DNA of 64,000 nt from Prosthecomicrobium pneumaticum. Lineage in GTDB: Bacteria > Pseudomonadota > Alphaproteobacteria > Rhizobiales > Kaistiaceae. The position numbers were made by a program, and so were the translations under genes. Every line of letters starts with the position of its first letter. Positions within the stretch are counted from its first letter, which is position 1. Below the pieces are notes generated by a model that made no database searches, was not told where the DNA came from, and saw nothing but the letters and a program-made list of their open reading frames with translations. Where the stretch lies: contig NZ_JACHOO010000002.1 of NCBI RefSeq assembly GCF_014199915.1, forward strand, positions 660,756-724,755, in the 5' to 3' direction. Positions 34,088 to 43,500 of the stretch are shown here, piece by piece.

Positions 34088-34478
34088 GCGCCGGACTCCT
34101 CGGGGCGCGCCCGCGGGCGCAGGCTGAAACGGTTCCAGCCTATTTAGGCGAAGCCGGTCCCGCCCGCGACGACGGCGCTTCCAATCTTTCCCCTCCTCGC
34201 GGAAAAAGAATCCAGTCCGCAGCGTTTCCGCGCCAGCCCGCGGTGATCGCGCAGCACCTTATGGATGAAGGCTTTTTCGGGTCGGCGAAGCATGTGGTGG
34301 CGCCCAACGCCCTCCCGAAGCCGAGCCTAAATCACGACTGAACTAGCCGTGATTTAGAAATTTGTTCCGCTGGACGGCGATCAGCGGGCGCGGACGCCGC
34401 AGTCCTTGCGCTCCGCGCCGCCGCCGCTAGTCTGTGCCGCGGGCATAGGCACGCCCTGCGAATGGGCAGAAGAGCGCG
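34088..34478. other. 391-bp intergenic region between cysG and the NCS1-kinase gene
   Basis: Divergent promoter region. I see no gene here. Notable are AT-rich patches at about 34200-34215 and 34325-34370 in an otherwise GC-rich stretch, and one strong inverted repeat (listed separately). Confidence 0.6.
34327..34357. promoter_or_regulatory. 10-bp-arm inverted repeat in cysG/kinase divergent region
   Basis: CTAAATCACG (34327-34336), 11-nt spacer, CGTGATTTAG (34348-34357). The arms are perfect, no T-run follows, and it lies 122 bp before the kinase gene and 240 bp before cysG. It looks like an operator for a dimeric regulator. Its identity and which gene it controls are not determined. Confidence 0.5.
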
Positions 34479-37400
34479 ATGGCGGGCAGGCAGCGGATCG
34501 TCCCGGTCCGGCGGGAGTATAATCGCTGGGTCGCCAACCAGACGCTCGAGGACTATGCGCTGCGCTTCACCGCGAAGAGCGCCCGCCGCTGGTCGACACC
34601 GCGCGTGGCGCAGACGGCGATCGGCGCCATCTCCTTCCTGGCGCTCGAGGCGATCGGCGGCACGATCACCCTGTCGCACGGCTTCGCCAACGCCCTCGCC
34701 GCGACGCTCGTCGCCGGCGTCGTCCTCTTCCTCACCGGCCTGCCGATCGCCCGCTACGCTTCGCGCTACGGCGTCGATATCGACCTGCTCACCCGCGGCG
34801 CGGGGTTCGGCTATATCGGCTCGACGATCACCTCGCTGATCTATGCCACCTTCACCTTCATCCTCTTCGCGATCGAAGCGTCGATCATGACGACGGCGCT
34901 CGAACTCGCCTTCGGCGTGCCCGACTGGCTCGGCTACATCGTCAGCGCGGTCGTCGTCATTCCGCTCGTCACGCACGGCTTCGCCGGCATCTCGCGCTTC
35001 CAGATCTTCACCCAGCCGCTGTGGATCGGCCTCAACGTGCTGCCGGTCGGCTTCATCCTGTGGCAGGACTGGGGCTCGCTCGACGCCTGGTTCGCCTTCG
35101 AAGGGCTCGCCGGAGCGAAGCCGCTCGATCTCGTCTCCTTCGGCTCGGCCTGCTCGGTGATTCTCGCCCTGATGCCGCAGATCGGCGAGCAGGTCGACAT
35201 GCTGCGCTTCCGCCCGCCGCGCTCGGCCGGCGGCCGCGGCCGCGTCGCGGCGCTCCTCGCCGGCGCGGGCTGGATCGTCGTCGGCGCGCCGAAGCTCCTG
35301 TTCGGCTCCTTCCTCGCGGTGCTCGCGCTGCGCCATGCGGTACCCGCCGAACACGCCGCGGAACCGGCCTATATGTACGCGGTCGCCTTCGGCTATGTGC
35401 TGCCCTGGCAGGATGCGGTGCTCTTCCTCACCGCCGCCTTCGTCGTCGTCTCGCAACTGAAGATCAATGTGATGAACGCCTATGCGGGCTCGCTCGCATG
35501 GTCGAACTTCTTCTCGCGATTGACCCACAGCCATCCGGGCCGCGTCGTCTGGCTGGTGTTCAACGTGGTGATCGCCCTGCTTCTGATGGAACTCGGCATC
35601 TATCACGTGCTCGAGCAGACGCTCGGCCTGTTCTCGGTCGTCGCCGTCGCCTGGCTCGGCGCGATCGTCGCCGACCTCGCGATCAACAAGCCGCTCGGCC
35701 TCGCCCCCCCGGGCATCGAGTTCAAGCGCGCCCATCTCTACGACGTCAATCCGGTCGGCACCGGCGCGATGGGGATCGCCGCGGCGATCGCGCTCGCCGC
35801 CTCGTTCGGCGCGTTCGGCGTGACGGCGCAGGCGCTCGCCCCCTTCGTCGCCCTCGGCGTCGCCCTCGTCACGGCGCCGGCGATCGCCTATGCCACCAAG
35901 GGCCGCTACTATCTCGCGCGGAAGCCGCGGGCGCAGTGGGCGTCGATGCGCACCCTCACCTGCTCGATCTGCGAGCACGATTTCGAGCCCGAGGACATGG
36001 CCTATTGCCCGGCCTATGCCGGGCCGATCTGCTCGCTCTGCTGCTCGCTCGATGCCCGCTGCCACGATCTCTGCAAGCCGCACGCGAAGTTCGAGACGCA
36101 GGTGAACGGCGCGATCGCCACACTCCTGCCCGCCCGGCTCAAGGAGCGGATCAGCCCGCGGCTCGTGCGCTATTTCGGCGTGCTCGCCGTCTTCGTCGCG
36201 GTGATCATCCTCGTTCTCATGCTGATCCGCGTGCAGGCCGACGGCTTTTCCACCGAGAACCAGGCGGTGATCGGCCAGACGCTGTGGGCCGCCTTCTTCG
36301 TGCTCCTGATCGTCGCCGGCGTCGCGGCGTGGTTCCTCGTGCTGGCGCAGGAGAGCCGCCGCGTCGCGCAGGAAGAGTCCGCCCGCCAGACGACACTGCT
36401 CTTGCGCGAAATCGCGGCGCACCGGCGCACCGACGCGGCGCTGCAGAAGGCGAAGGAGGCGGCGGAGGCCGCGAACGACGCCAAGAGCCGCTATCTGGTC
36501 GGCCTCAGCCACGAATTGCGCACGCCCCTCAACGCCGTGTTCGGCTACGCCCAGATCCTCGAGCGCGACCCCGAACTGCCGGAGAAGCGGCAGGGCAGCG
36601 TGCGGGTGATCCGCCGCTCGGCCGAACACCTCTCCGGCCTGATCGACGGCCTGCTCGAGATCTCCAAGATCGAGGCCGGCCGCCTGCAATTGCAGCGCAA
36701 CGAGGTCCGGCTCACCGATTTCCTCGACCAGATCGTCGAGATGATGCGCTTCCAGGCCGAGGCGAAGGGGCTGGGCTTCGAATTCCACCGGCCCGCCCAT
36801 CTGCCCGAAGTGGTGACCACCGACGACAAGCGGCTCCGCCAGATCCTCGTCAACCTGCTGTCGAACGCCATCAAGTTCACCGAGCGCGGTACCGTCTCGC
36901 TCACCATCCGCTATCGCAGCCAGGTCGCCACGATCGCCGTCGCGGATACCGGGCCGGGCATTCCGGAGGACGAACTCGAGCGCATCTTCGAGCCGTTCGA
37001 ACGCGGCCGCGGCACCGGCGCCACCGTGCCCGGCACCGGTCTCGGCCTGACCATCACCAAGATGCTCGCCCAGCTGATGGGCGGCGACATCACGGTGAAG
37101 AGCACGCCGGGACGCGGCTCGCTGTTCGAGGTGCGGCTGATGCTCTCGGCGATCGAGCGGCCGCACGCCGTGCTGCCGGCGAAGCGCATCCTCGGCTATC
37201 AGGGTCCGCGCCGCACCATCCTCTGCGTCGACGACGACGCCGACCATCGCGCCCTCGTGCGCGAGGTGCTGGAGCCGGTCGGCTTCACCGTTCTGCTCGC
37301 CGCGGACGGACCGTCCGCGCTGGCCCTCGCCGAGACGCTCGAACCCGACCTCTTCCTCCTCGACATCTCGATGCCGGGCATGAACGGCTATGCGCTCGCG

Positions 37401-37829
37401 CGGGCGCTGCGCGCCACCGGACACCCGGGCCGGATCGTCATGCTGTCGGCGAATGTCGGCGAGACGGCGCCCTCCGAGGCGGAGGCGCCTGCGCATGACG
37501 ACACGCTCGCCAAGCCCTTCGACGTGTCGCAACTGCTCGACCGCGTGCAGAGCCTGCTCGGCCTCGCCTGGATCGACGAGAGCGCGCCGGACCGGTTCGG
37601 ACCGCCGCGGCCGGCCGGCATCCGGCTGAAGAGCCCGGGGCCGGAGCATGTCGCGGAGCTTCTGCGGCTCGGCCGGATCGGCTATGTCCGCGGCATCGAG
37701 GCGAAGCTCGACCAGCTCGACGCCGACGAGGAGAACAGACCGTTCGTGGACGCGCTGCGCACCCATCTGAAGAGCTTCGACTTCCGCCGCCTGACCGAGG
37801 TCCTGGAGGGGCTGCGCGGCCATGGTTGA
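34479..37829 (+). CDS. NCS1 permease-like / hybrid histidine kinase fusion with eight-Cys linker
   Basis: 1116-aa membrane protein. Residues ~15-470 form a purine-cytosine permease (NCS1) fold of about twelve helices. Residues 495-532 hold eight cysteines (495, 498, 510, 518, 521, 522, 528, 532) suited to Zn or Fe-S binding. Two further helices lie at about 568-590 and 605-630. The kinase core has HisKA with phospho-accepting His678 (SHELRTPLN) and HATPase with DTGPGIP and GTGLGLTI. A receiver domain follows (ILCVDDDA; phospho-Asp962 in LLDISMPG; LAKPFD), then a ~75-residue helical tail. It overlaps the next gene, a LuxR-type regulator, by 8 bp, suggesting a phosphorelay pair. The permease part may transport or merely sense a nucleobase-like ligand. 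ATG 34479 gives the full transporter N-terminus. Confidence 0.9.
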   Translation: MAGRQRIVPVRREYNRWVANQTLEDYALRFTAKSARRWSTPRVAQTAIGAISFLALEAIGGTITLSHGFANALAATLVAGVVLFLTGLPIARYASRYGVDIDLLTRGAGFGYIGSTITSLIYATFTFILFAIEASIMTTALELAFGVPDWLGYIVSAVVVIPLVTHGFAGISRFQIFTQPLWIGLNVLPVGFILWQDWGSLDAWFAFEGLAGAKPLDLVSFGSACSVILALMPQIGEQVDMLRFRPPRSAGGRGRVAALLAGAGWIVVGAPKLLFGSFLAVLALRHAVPAEHAAEPAYMYAVAFGYVLPWQDAVLFLTAAFVVVSQLKINVMNAYAGSLAWSNFFSRLTHSHPGRVVWLVFNVVIALLLMELGIYHVLEQTLGLFSVVAVAWLGAIVADLAINKPLGLAPPGIEFKRAHLYDVNPVGTGAMGIAAAIALAASFGAFGVTAQALAPFVALGVALVTAPAIAYATKGRYYLARKPRAQWASMRTLTCSICEHDFEPEDMAYCPAYAGPICSLCCSLDARCHDLCKPHAKFETQVNGAIATLLPARLKERISPRLVRYFGVLAVFVAVIILVLMLIRVQADGFSTENQAVIGQTLWAAFFVLLIVAGVAAWFLVLAQESRRVAQEESARQTTLLLREIAAHRRTDAALQKAKEAAEAANDAKSRYLVGLSHELRTPLNAVFGYAQILERDPELPEKRQGSVRVIRRSAEHLSGLIDGLLEISKIEAGRLQLQRNEVRLTDFLDQIVEMMRFQAEAKGLGFEFHRPAHLPEVVTTDDKRLRQILVNLLSNAIKFTERGTVSLTIRYRSQVATIAVADTGPGIPEDELERIFEPFERGRGTGATVPGTGLGLTITKMLAQLMGGDITVKSTPGRGSLFEVRLMLSAIERPHAVLPAKRILGYQGPRRTILCVDDDADHRALVREVLEPVGFTVLLAADGPSALALAETLEPDLFLLDISMPGMNGYALARALRATGHPGRIVMLSANVGETAPSEAEAPAHDDTLAKPFDVSQLLDRVQSLLGLAWIDESAPDRFGPPRPAGIRLKSPGPEHVAELLRLGRIGYVRGIEAKLDQLDADEENRPFVDALRTHLKSFDFRRLTEVLEGLRGHG

Positions 37830-38742
37830 TGCGATGAAGGCGCGCGATATCGTCCTCGTCGTCGACGATTCGCCCGAGACTCTGTCCTTCCTCACCGATG
37901 CGCTCGAACAGTCCGGCCGCATGGTGCTGGTCGCCACCGGCGGCCTTCAGGCGCTCACCCTTGTCGAGGACATCACGCCCGACATCATCCTGATGGACGC
38001 GGTCATGCCCGGCATGGACGGGTTCGAGACCTGCCGCCGGCTGAAGGCGACCGGCACCGTCGCCCATGTGCCGGTGATCTTCATGACCGGGCTTTCGGAG
38101 ACGGAACACGTCGTGCAGGGGCTCGGCGCCGGCGGCGTCGACTATGTAACGAAGCCGATCGTGCTCGACGAACTGTTCGCGCGCATCCGCGTCCACCTCG
38201 CCAATGCCCGCTCGGCGCAGAGCGCGCGCGTCGCCCTCGACAGCGCCGGCCGTTTCCTCTTCGCGGCGAGCCGGGCCGGCGCCATCCTGTGGTCTACGCC
38301 GCAGGCGGTGCGGCTCCTCGAAACGCTGCTGCCAGCGGATGGCGGGGGCCGCGTGCTCCCCGAGCGCCTGCGCCCCTGGCTCGCGGCGCTCGCCGGCGGC
38401 GCGGCCGAGGCGACCGCGACGACGCTGGCGCTCGCCGACGGCACCGTGCTGACCCTCTCCTTCGTCGGCTCGGCCGGCGAGGACGAACTGCTCTTCCGGC
38501 TCTCGCGCGGCGAGGAGAAGGACGAGGCCGAGGTGCTGCGCCGCCAGTTCCAGCTCACCCCGCGCGAAGCCGACGTATTGATCTGGGTTGCCCGCGGCAA
38601 GTCGAACCGCGACATCGGCGAGATCCTCGGCCTGTCGCCGCGCACCGTGAACAAGCACCTCGAGACGATCTACCAGAAGCTCGGCGTCGAGAACCGCGCC
38701 TCCGCGGCGGTCGCCGTGCTGAAGGTGCTCGGCGAGCGGTAG
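37822..38742 (+). CDS. Response regulator, REC + LuxR-type HTH
   Basis: 306-aa transcription regulator. The receiver domain (about 10-125) has acidic pair VVDDS, phospho-Asp59 in ILMDAVMPGMDG, and VTKPI. A middle ~100-residue linker domain has AspGlu-poor, Ala/Leu-rich text. The C-terminal GerE/LuxR HTH (about 240-300) has LTPREADVLIWVARGKSNRDI and LSPRTVNKHLETIYQKLGV. It is translationally linked to the upstream NCS1 hybrid kinase, so likely its output. The architecture also matches CrbR, the LuxR-type partner of SSS-kinases such as the one at 40593. Confidence 0.93.
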   Translation: MVDAMKARDIVLVVDDSPETLSFLTDALEQSGRMVLVATGGLQALTLVEDITPDIILMDAVMPGMDGFETCRRLKATGTVAHVPVIFMTGLSETEHVVQGLGAGGVDYVTKPIVLDELFARIRVHLANARSAQSARVALDSAGRFLFAASRAGAILWSTPQAVRLLETLLPADGGGRVLPERLRPWLAALAGGAAEATATTLALADGTVLTLSFVGSAGEDELLFRLSRGEEKDEAEVLRRQFQLTPREADVLIWVARGKSNRDIGEILGLSPRTVNKHLETIYQKLGVENRASAAVAVLKVLGER

Positions 38743-38770
38743 ACGGCGCGACGCGGACCGGGTGGCCGGC

Positions 38771-39943
38771 TCAGCGCTTCAGCCAGGCGACCAGACGCTC
38801 GGCGGCGACCTCGATGTCCTCGCGCTTGCGCAGATAGCAGAGGCGCAGGAACCCCTTTCCGGCGGCGCCGAAGGCATCGCCCGGCGCGACGCCGACATTC
38901 GCCTCGTCGACCAGTCTGAGGCCGAGCCGGCGCGTATCCGGCTCGCCGTCGACCGAGAAGAACAGATAGAAGGCCCCGGCCGGCCGGGCGAAGCGGACAC
39001 GGCCGGTCGCCGCGAGCGCATCGCAGATCACCGCCCGGCTCGCCTCGGCACGGCCGCGCTGCAGCGCGATGAAATCGTCGCCCTCGTCGAGCGCCGTCAC
39101 CGCACCGCGCTGCAGGAATTGCGGCACGCCGGAGCTCGAATACTGGACGAGATTCTCGATCACCTGGCCGAGCTCGGGCGGCGCCGACAGCCAGCCGACC
39201 CGCCAGCCGGTCATCGCCCAGTTCTTCGACATGGTGTTGACATAGAGGATGCGGTCCTCCGGCTCGGCGATGTCGTAGAAGGACGGCGCCCGGATGCCCT
39301 CATAGAAGAAGCGGGAATAGACCTCGTCGGCGATGATCCACAGACCGTTCTGCCGCGCGAAAGCCAGAATGGCGACGAGTTCGTCGCGCGTCGCGGTCCA
39401 ACCGGTCGGGTTGGAGGGGGAGTTGATGAAGAGCGCCCGGGTGCGCGGCGTCACCGCCTCGAACATCCGGTCGAGATCGAGCACCCAGCCCCGATTGCCG
39501 AACCCCATCGGCACCTCGACGGTGCGCGCGCCGCCGACCTCGATCGCCGCCGCGAAGTTCGGCCAGGCCGGGGTCGGCACGATGACCTCGTCGCCTGTGC
39601 CGGCGATCATCCGCAGCGCGGTCTGGATCGCGTGCATGCCGCCGATCGTGACGTAGAAGCGCTCCACGTCGAAGGGGCGGCCGAAGGTCCGCTCGTGATA
39701 GCGGGCGAGCGCGGCGCGCAGATCCGGAATGCCGCGCTGCCAGGTGTAGAAGGTCTCGCCGGCGGCGAGTGCCGCGCTCGCCGCCTCCGAGATGAAGGAG
39801 GGCGTCGAAAGATCGCCCTCGCCGACCCAGAGCGGGATCAGCCCCTGCCGGCCGCGGCCGTAATTGAACACCTCGACGATGCCGCTCTCGGGGGCCTCGC
39901 GCGCCTCGGGGCGGAGCGTGGAGAGAAAGGAAAGCGACGTCAC
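38771..39943 (-). CDS. PLP-dependent class I/II aminotransferase
   Basis: 390-aa fold-type-I enzyme. Visible are the substrate/PLP motifs PLWVGEGDLSTPSFI near the N-terminus, PTPAWPNF, NSPSNPTGWT (Asn-Pro binding), the PLP-phosphate aspartate in IADEVYSRFFYEG, and the lysine of NTMSKNWAMTGWRVGW. The C-terminal arginine region is RVRFARPAGAFYLFF. Family members act on aspartate, aromatic amino acids or methionine, and substrate cannot be fixed here. It is alone, downstream of mscL on the same strand with a hairpin between. Confidence 0.9.
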   Translation of the reverse strand: MTSLSFLSTLRPEAREAPESGIVEVFNYGRGRQGLIPLWVGEGDLSTPSFISEAASAALAAGETFYTWQRGIPDLRAALARYHERTFGRPFDVERFYVTIGGMHAIQTALRMIAGTGDEVIVPTPAWPNFAAAIEVGGARTVEVPMGFGNRGWVLDLDRMFEAVTPRTRALFINSPSNPTGWTATRDELVAILAFARQNGLWIIADEVYSRFFYEGIRAPSFYDIAEPEDRILYVNTMSKNWAMTGWRVGWLSAPPELGQVIENLVQYSSSGVPQFLQRGAVTALDEGDDFIALQRGRAEASRAVICDALAATGRVRFARPAGAFYLFFSVDGEPDTRRLGLRLVDEANVGVAPGDAFGAAGKGFLRLCYLRKREDIEVAAERLVAWLKR

Positions 39944-39967
39944 GGGCGGCCTCGGGCTCTAACGGAA

Positions 39968-39997
39968 GGCCGGGACCATAGCCGATCGGTCCCGGCC
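39968..39997 (-). terminator. Strong GC hairpin between mscL and the aminotransferase gene
   Basis: GGCCGGGACC (39968-39977), 10-nt loop, GGTCCCGGCC (39988-39997). The arms are perfect but there is no T-run on the minus strand. It probably ends mscL transcription or shields the aminotransferase start region. Confidence 0.4.
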
Positions 39998-40052
39998 CCG
40001 CCCATGATTTCTCGTGGTCGGTCGCTTCACCCGATCTGATCGATCGGAGCCC

Positions 40053-40463
40053 TCAAGGCTTGGCGAGCAGGTCCCGGATCTCGCGCAGCAACTGCACGTC
40101 CTTCGGATCCTCGGCGGGCTTCGGCGCCACCTCCTGCTGCCGCTTCAGCCGGTTCATCAGCTTGACGACCATGAACAGCACCCAGGCGACGATGATGAAA
40201 TTGATCGCCAAGGTGATGAAGTTGCCATAGGCGATCGTCGCTCCGGCCTCGCGCGCCTGGGCGAGCGTCGCCTGCGGCGCACCGGCGAGCTGGATGAACA
40301 TGTTCGAGAAATCGATGCCGCCGGTGATGAAGCCGATGATCGGCATGAAGAGATCGTTGACGACCGAGTTGACGAGGCCTGAAAAGGCCGCGCCGATGAT
40401 AATGCCGATCGCCAGATCGACCATGTTGCCCTTGAGGGCGAATTCGCGGAATTCCTTCAGCAT
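40053..40463 (-). CDS. mscL: Large-conductance mechanosensitive channel MscL
   Basis: 136-aa channel relieving osmotic downshock, a homopentamer in the inner membrane. The N-terminal amphipathic [20 protein letters not shown] and first pore helix ([21 protein letters not shown], about 17-40), the second helix (about 78-100, [19 protein letters not shown]) and the charged cytoplasmic bundle (LLREIRDLL) are all present. The start at 40463 was chosen as the family-typical methionine, while 24 extra upstream residues would be unusual. Confidence 0.96.
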   Translation of the reverse strand: MLKEFREFALKGNMVDLAIGIIIGAAFSGLVNSVVNDLFMPIIGFITGGIDFSNMFIQLAGAPQATLAQAREAGATIAYGNFITLAINFIIVAWVLFMVVKLMNRLKRQQEVAPKPAEDPKDVQLLREIRDLLAKP

Positions 40464-40592
40464 CGGCCCGTCTCCTGCCTCTTCAGAAACGCCTCTCGCG
40501 CCCTCCAGGGTGCCCGAGCGACCCGGATGCGGCAAGCGAGCGGATAAGGGCCGATCTTCATGCTAGGTTCCGGGACCGGAGGGGGAGGCGCG

Positions 40593-43500
40593 ATGCTGCA
40601 GGGCTCGATCGTCGTCCTGGCGGCGATCCTCTATATCGGCTTTCTGTTCCTGGTCGCGAGCTATGGCGACCGGGCGCGTCGGCCGCGCGCCAGCGGCCGC
40701 GGCCGGCCCTTCATCTACGCGCTCTCGCTGTCGGTCTATTGCACGTCCTGGACCTTCTTCGGCTCGGTCGGTCTCGCGAGCCGCTCCGGCCTCGAATTCC
40801 TCACCATCTATCTCGGCCCGGCGCTGATGATCGGGCTGTTCTATCCGCTCTTGCGCCGGCTCGTCCGGCTCGCCAAGGCCGAACGGATCACCTCGATCGC
40901 CGACTTCATCGGCGCGCGCTACGGCAAGAGCTACGCCGTCGCCGGCGTCGTCGCGCTGATCGCGGTCGTCGGCATCGTGCCCTACATCGCGCTGCAGCTG
41001 AAGGCGATCTCGACCTCCTTCGTGACGCTCGCAGGACCGGGCGGCGGCTTCGCCGCACTCGGCGACGTCGCCTTTCCGATCGCCCTCGCCCTCGCCGCCT
41101 TCTCGATCCTCTTCGGCACCCGCCACGCCGACGCGACGGAGCATCAGGAAGGCCTGATGCTGGCGATCGCCACCGAATCGCTGATCAAGCTCGTCGCCTT
41201 TCTGGCCGTCGGGCTCTACGTCACCTACGGGCTGTTCGACGGCTTCGGCGATCTCGCCGCGCAGGCCGCGGCCCGGGCCGGCACGATCGACATTCTCGGC
41301 CGGCCGTTCGACGGTGGCGCCTGGCTGACGATGACGCTGCTCTCCTTCTGCGCCATCGTCCTGCTCCCGCGCCAGTTCCACGTCACGGTTGTCGAGAACA
41401 ACGCCGATTCCGAGCTCAGGCGGGCGCGCTGGCTGCTGCCGAGCTATCTCGTCCTCATCAACCTCTTCGTCGTGCCGATCGCCCTCGCCGGCCTCGTCCT
41501 GCTGCCCGCGGGGGTCGACGCCGACACCTATGTCGTGGCCCTGCCGATGGCGCACGGCGCGGAGGCGCTGACCCTCTTCGCCTTCGTCGGCGGCCTTTCG
41601 GCCGCCACCGCGATGGTGATCGTCGAATGCGTCGCGCTGTCGATCATGATCTCGAACGACGTCGTCATGCCGCTTCTGCTGCGGCACCGGCAGCACGGCT
41701 TCGACGCCGGCGCCGACCAGCGGCCGCGGCTCCTCCTCATCCGCCGGGCGGCGATCCTCCTCGTCATGCTGCTCGCCTATGGCTACTACAAGGCGACCGG
41801 CGGCACGGCGGCGCTCGCCTCGATCGGCCTGCTCTCCTTCGCGGCCATCGCGCAGTTCGCACCGGCCTTTTTCGGCGGGCTGGTCTGGCGGCGCGCCACC
41901 GGCCGCGGCGCGATCGCCGGCATGCTCGCCGGCTTCGCCGTCTGGCTCTACACGCTGATGCTGCCGGCCTTCGCCGCCTCGGGCTGGCTGCCCGAGCGCT
42001 TCGTCACCGAGGGGCCGTTCGGCCTCGGCTTCCTGCGGCCGGAAGGGCTCCTCAACTTCTCCTTCGAGCCGCTCACCCACGGCGTCGTGTGGAGCCTTTC
42101 GGTCAACATCCTTGCCTTCGTGCTCGTCTCGCTCGCCCGCGGGCCGGAGCCGAGCGAGCGCGTCCAGGCGACGATCTTCGTCGCCGCCGAGCGGGTGCAC
42201 GCGCCGGCGCTCCGGCTCTGGCGCACCGCCGTGACGGTGCGCGATCTCGAGGAAACCGTCGCCCGCTTCCTCGGCGCCGAGCGGACGGGGCGCTCCTTCG
42301 CCGCCTATGCGCGCGAGCGGGGCATCGCGCTCGATCCGGCACGGCCGGCCGACCTGCCGCTGCTGCGCTTCGCCGAACGCCTGCTCGCGAGCGCGATCGG
42401 CGCCGCCTCCTCCCGACTCGTGCTGTCGCTGCTGATCAAACGACGCGACCCGGCGACGAAGGGCGCCGTGAAGCTGCTCGACGACGCCTCGGCGGCGATC
42501 CAGTACAATCGCGACCTCCTGCAGACCGCGATCGACCAGGTGAGCCAGGGCATAGCGGTGTTCGACCGCGAGCTGAAGCTCATCTGCTGGAACCGGCCGT
42601 TCCGCGCCCTCCTCGACCTGCCGCCGGAGCTCGGCCAGGTCGGTATCGGGCTCGACGCGATCCTGCGCCACCAGGCGGCGGTCGGCGCGTTCGGACCGGG
42701 TCCGATCGAGGAGGCGGTGGCGAGCCGGCTCGACCGTCTGGTCGGCCGCCGCGGCCCCTATCAGGAGGTCCTGCACCCCTCCGGAACCGTGCTCGAAGTG
42801 CGTGTCGATGCCATGCCCGACGGCGGCATCGTCGCCACCTTCGCCGACATCACCGAGCGGGTGAAGAGCGCCGAGGCGCTGGAACGCGCCCGCGACACGC
42901 TCGAGAAACGGGTGCAGGAGCGCACCGAGGAACTGGTGCGCGTCAACGAGCAGCTCGTCCGGGCGAAGGCCGAGGCCGACGAGGCGAACCTCTCGAAGAC
43001 GCGCTTCCTCGCCGCCGCCGGCCACGACATCCTGCAGCCGCTCAACGCCGCCCGGCTCTACACGACGAGCCTCGTCGAGCGCTTCGACAAGGGGCCGGAG
43101 CGCGCGCTCGTCGGCAATATCGACAGCGCGCTCGAAGGCGTCGAGGAGATCATCGGGGCGGTGCTCGACATCTCGCGGCTCGACGCGGGCGCGCTGAAAC
43201 CCGAAATCGGCGTCTTCGCGCTCGACGACGTGCTGCGGCCGATCGCAGCCGAGTTCGACGCGATGGCGCGGGAAAAGGGCGTCGCGCTCCGGTTCGTGCC
43301 GACCTCGCTCTCCGTACGGTCGGACCGGCGCCTCTTGCGCCGCGTGGTGCAGAACCTCGTCTCGAACGCCGTCAAATACACCGCCTCCGGCCGGGTCCTC
43401 CTCGGCGCGCGTCGCCGCGGCGAGACGGTGGTGATCTCCGTCTACGACACCGGGCTCGGCATTCCCGCCTCGAAGCAGAAGGCGATCTTCCGCGAGTTCC

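Noticed and set aside
34332-37937. Long minus-strand open frame antisense to the NCS1-kinase
   Set aside because: It is a mirror frame of the same high-GC kind. The plus strand encodes recognisable permease, HisKA, HATPase and receiver motifs.
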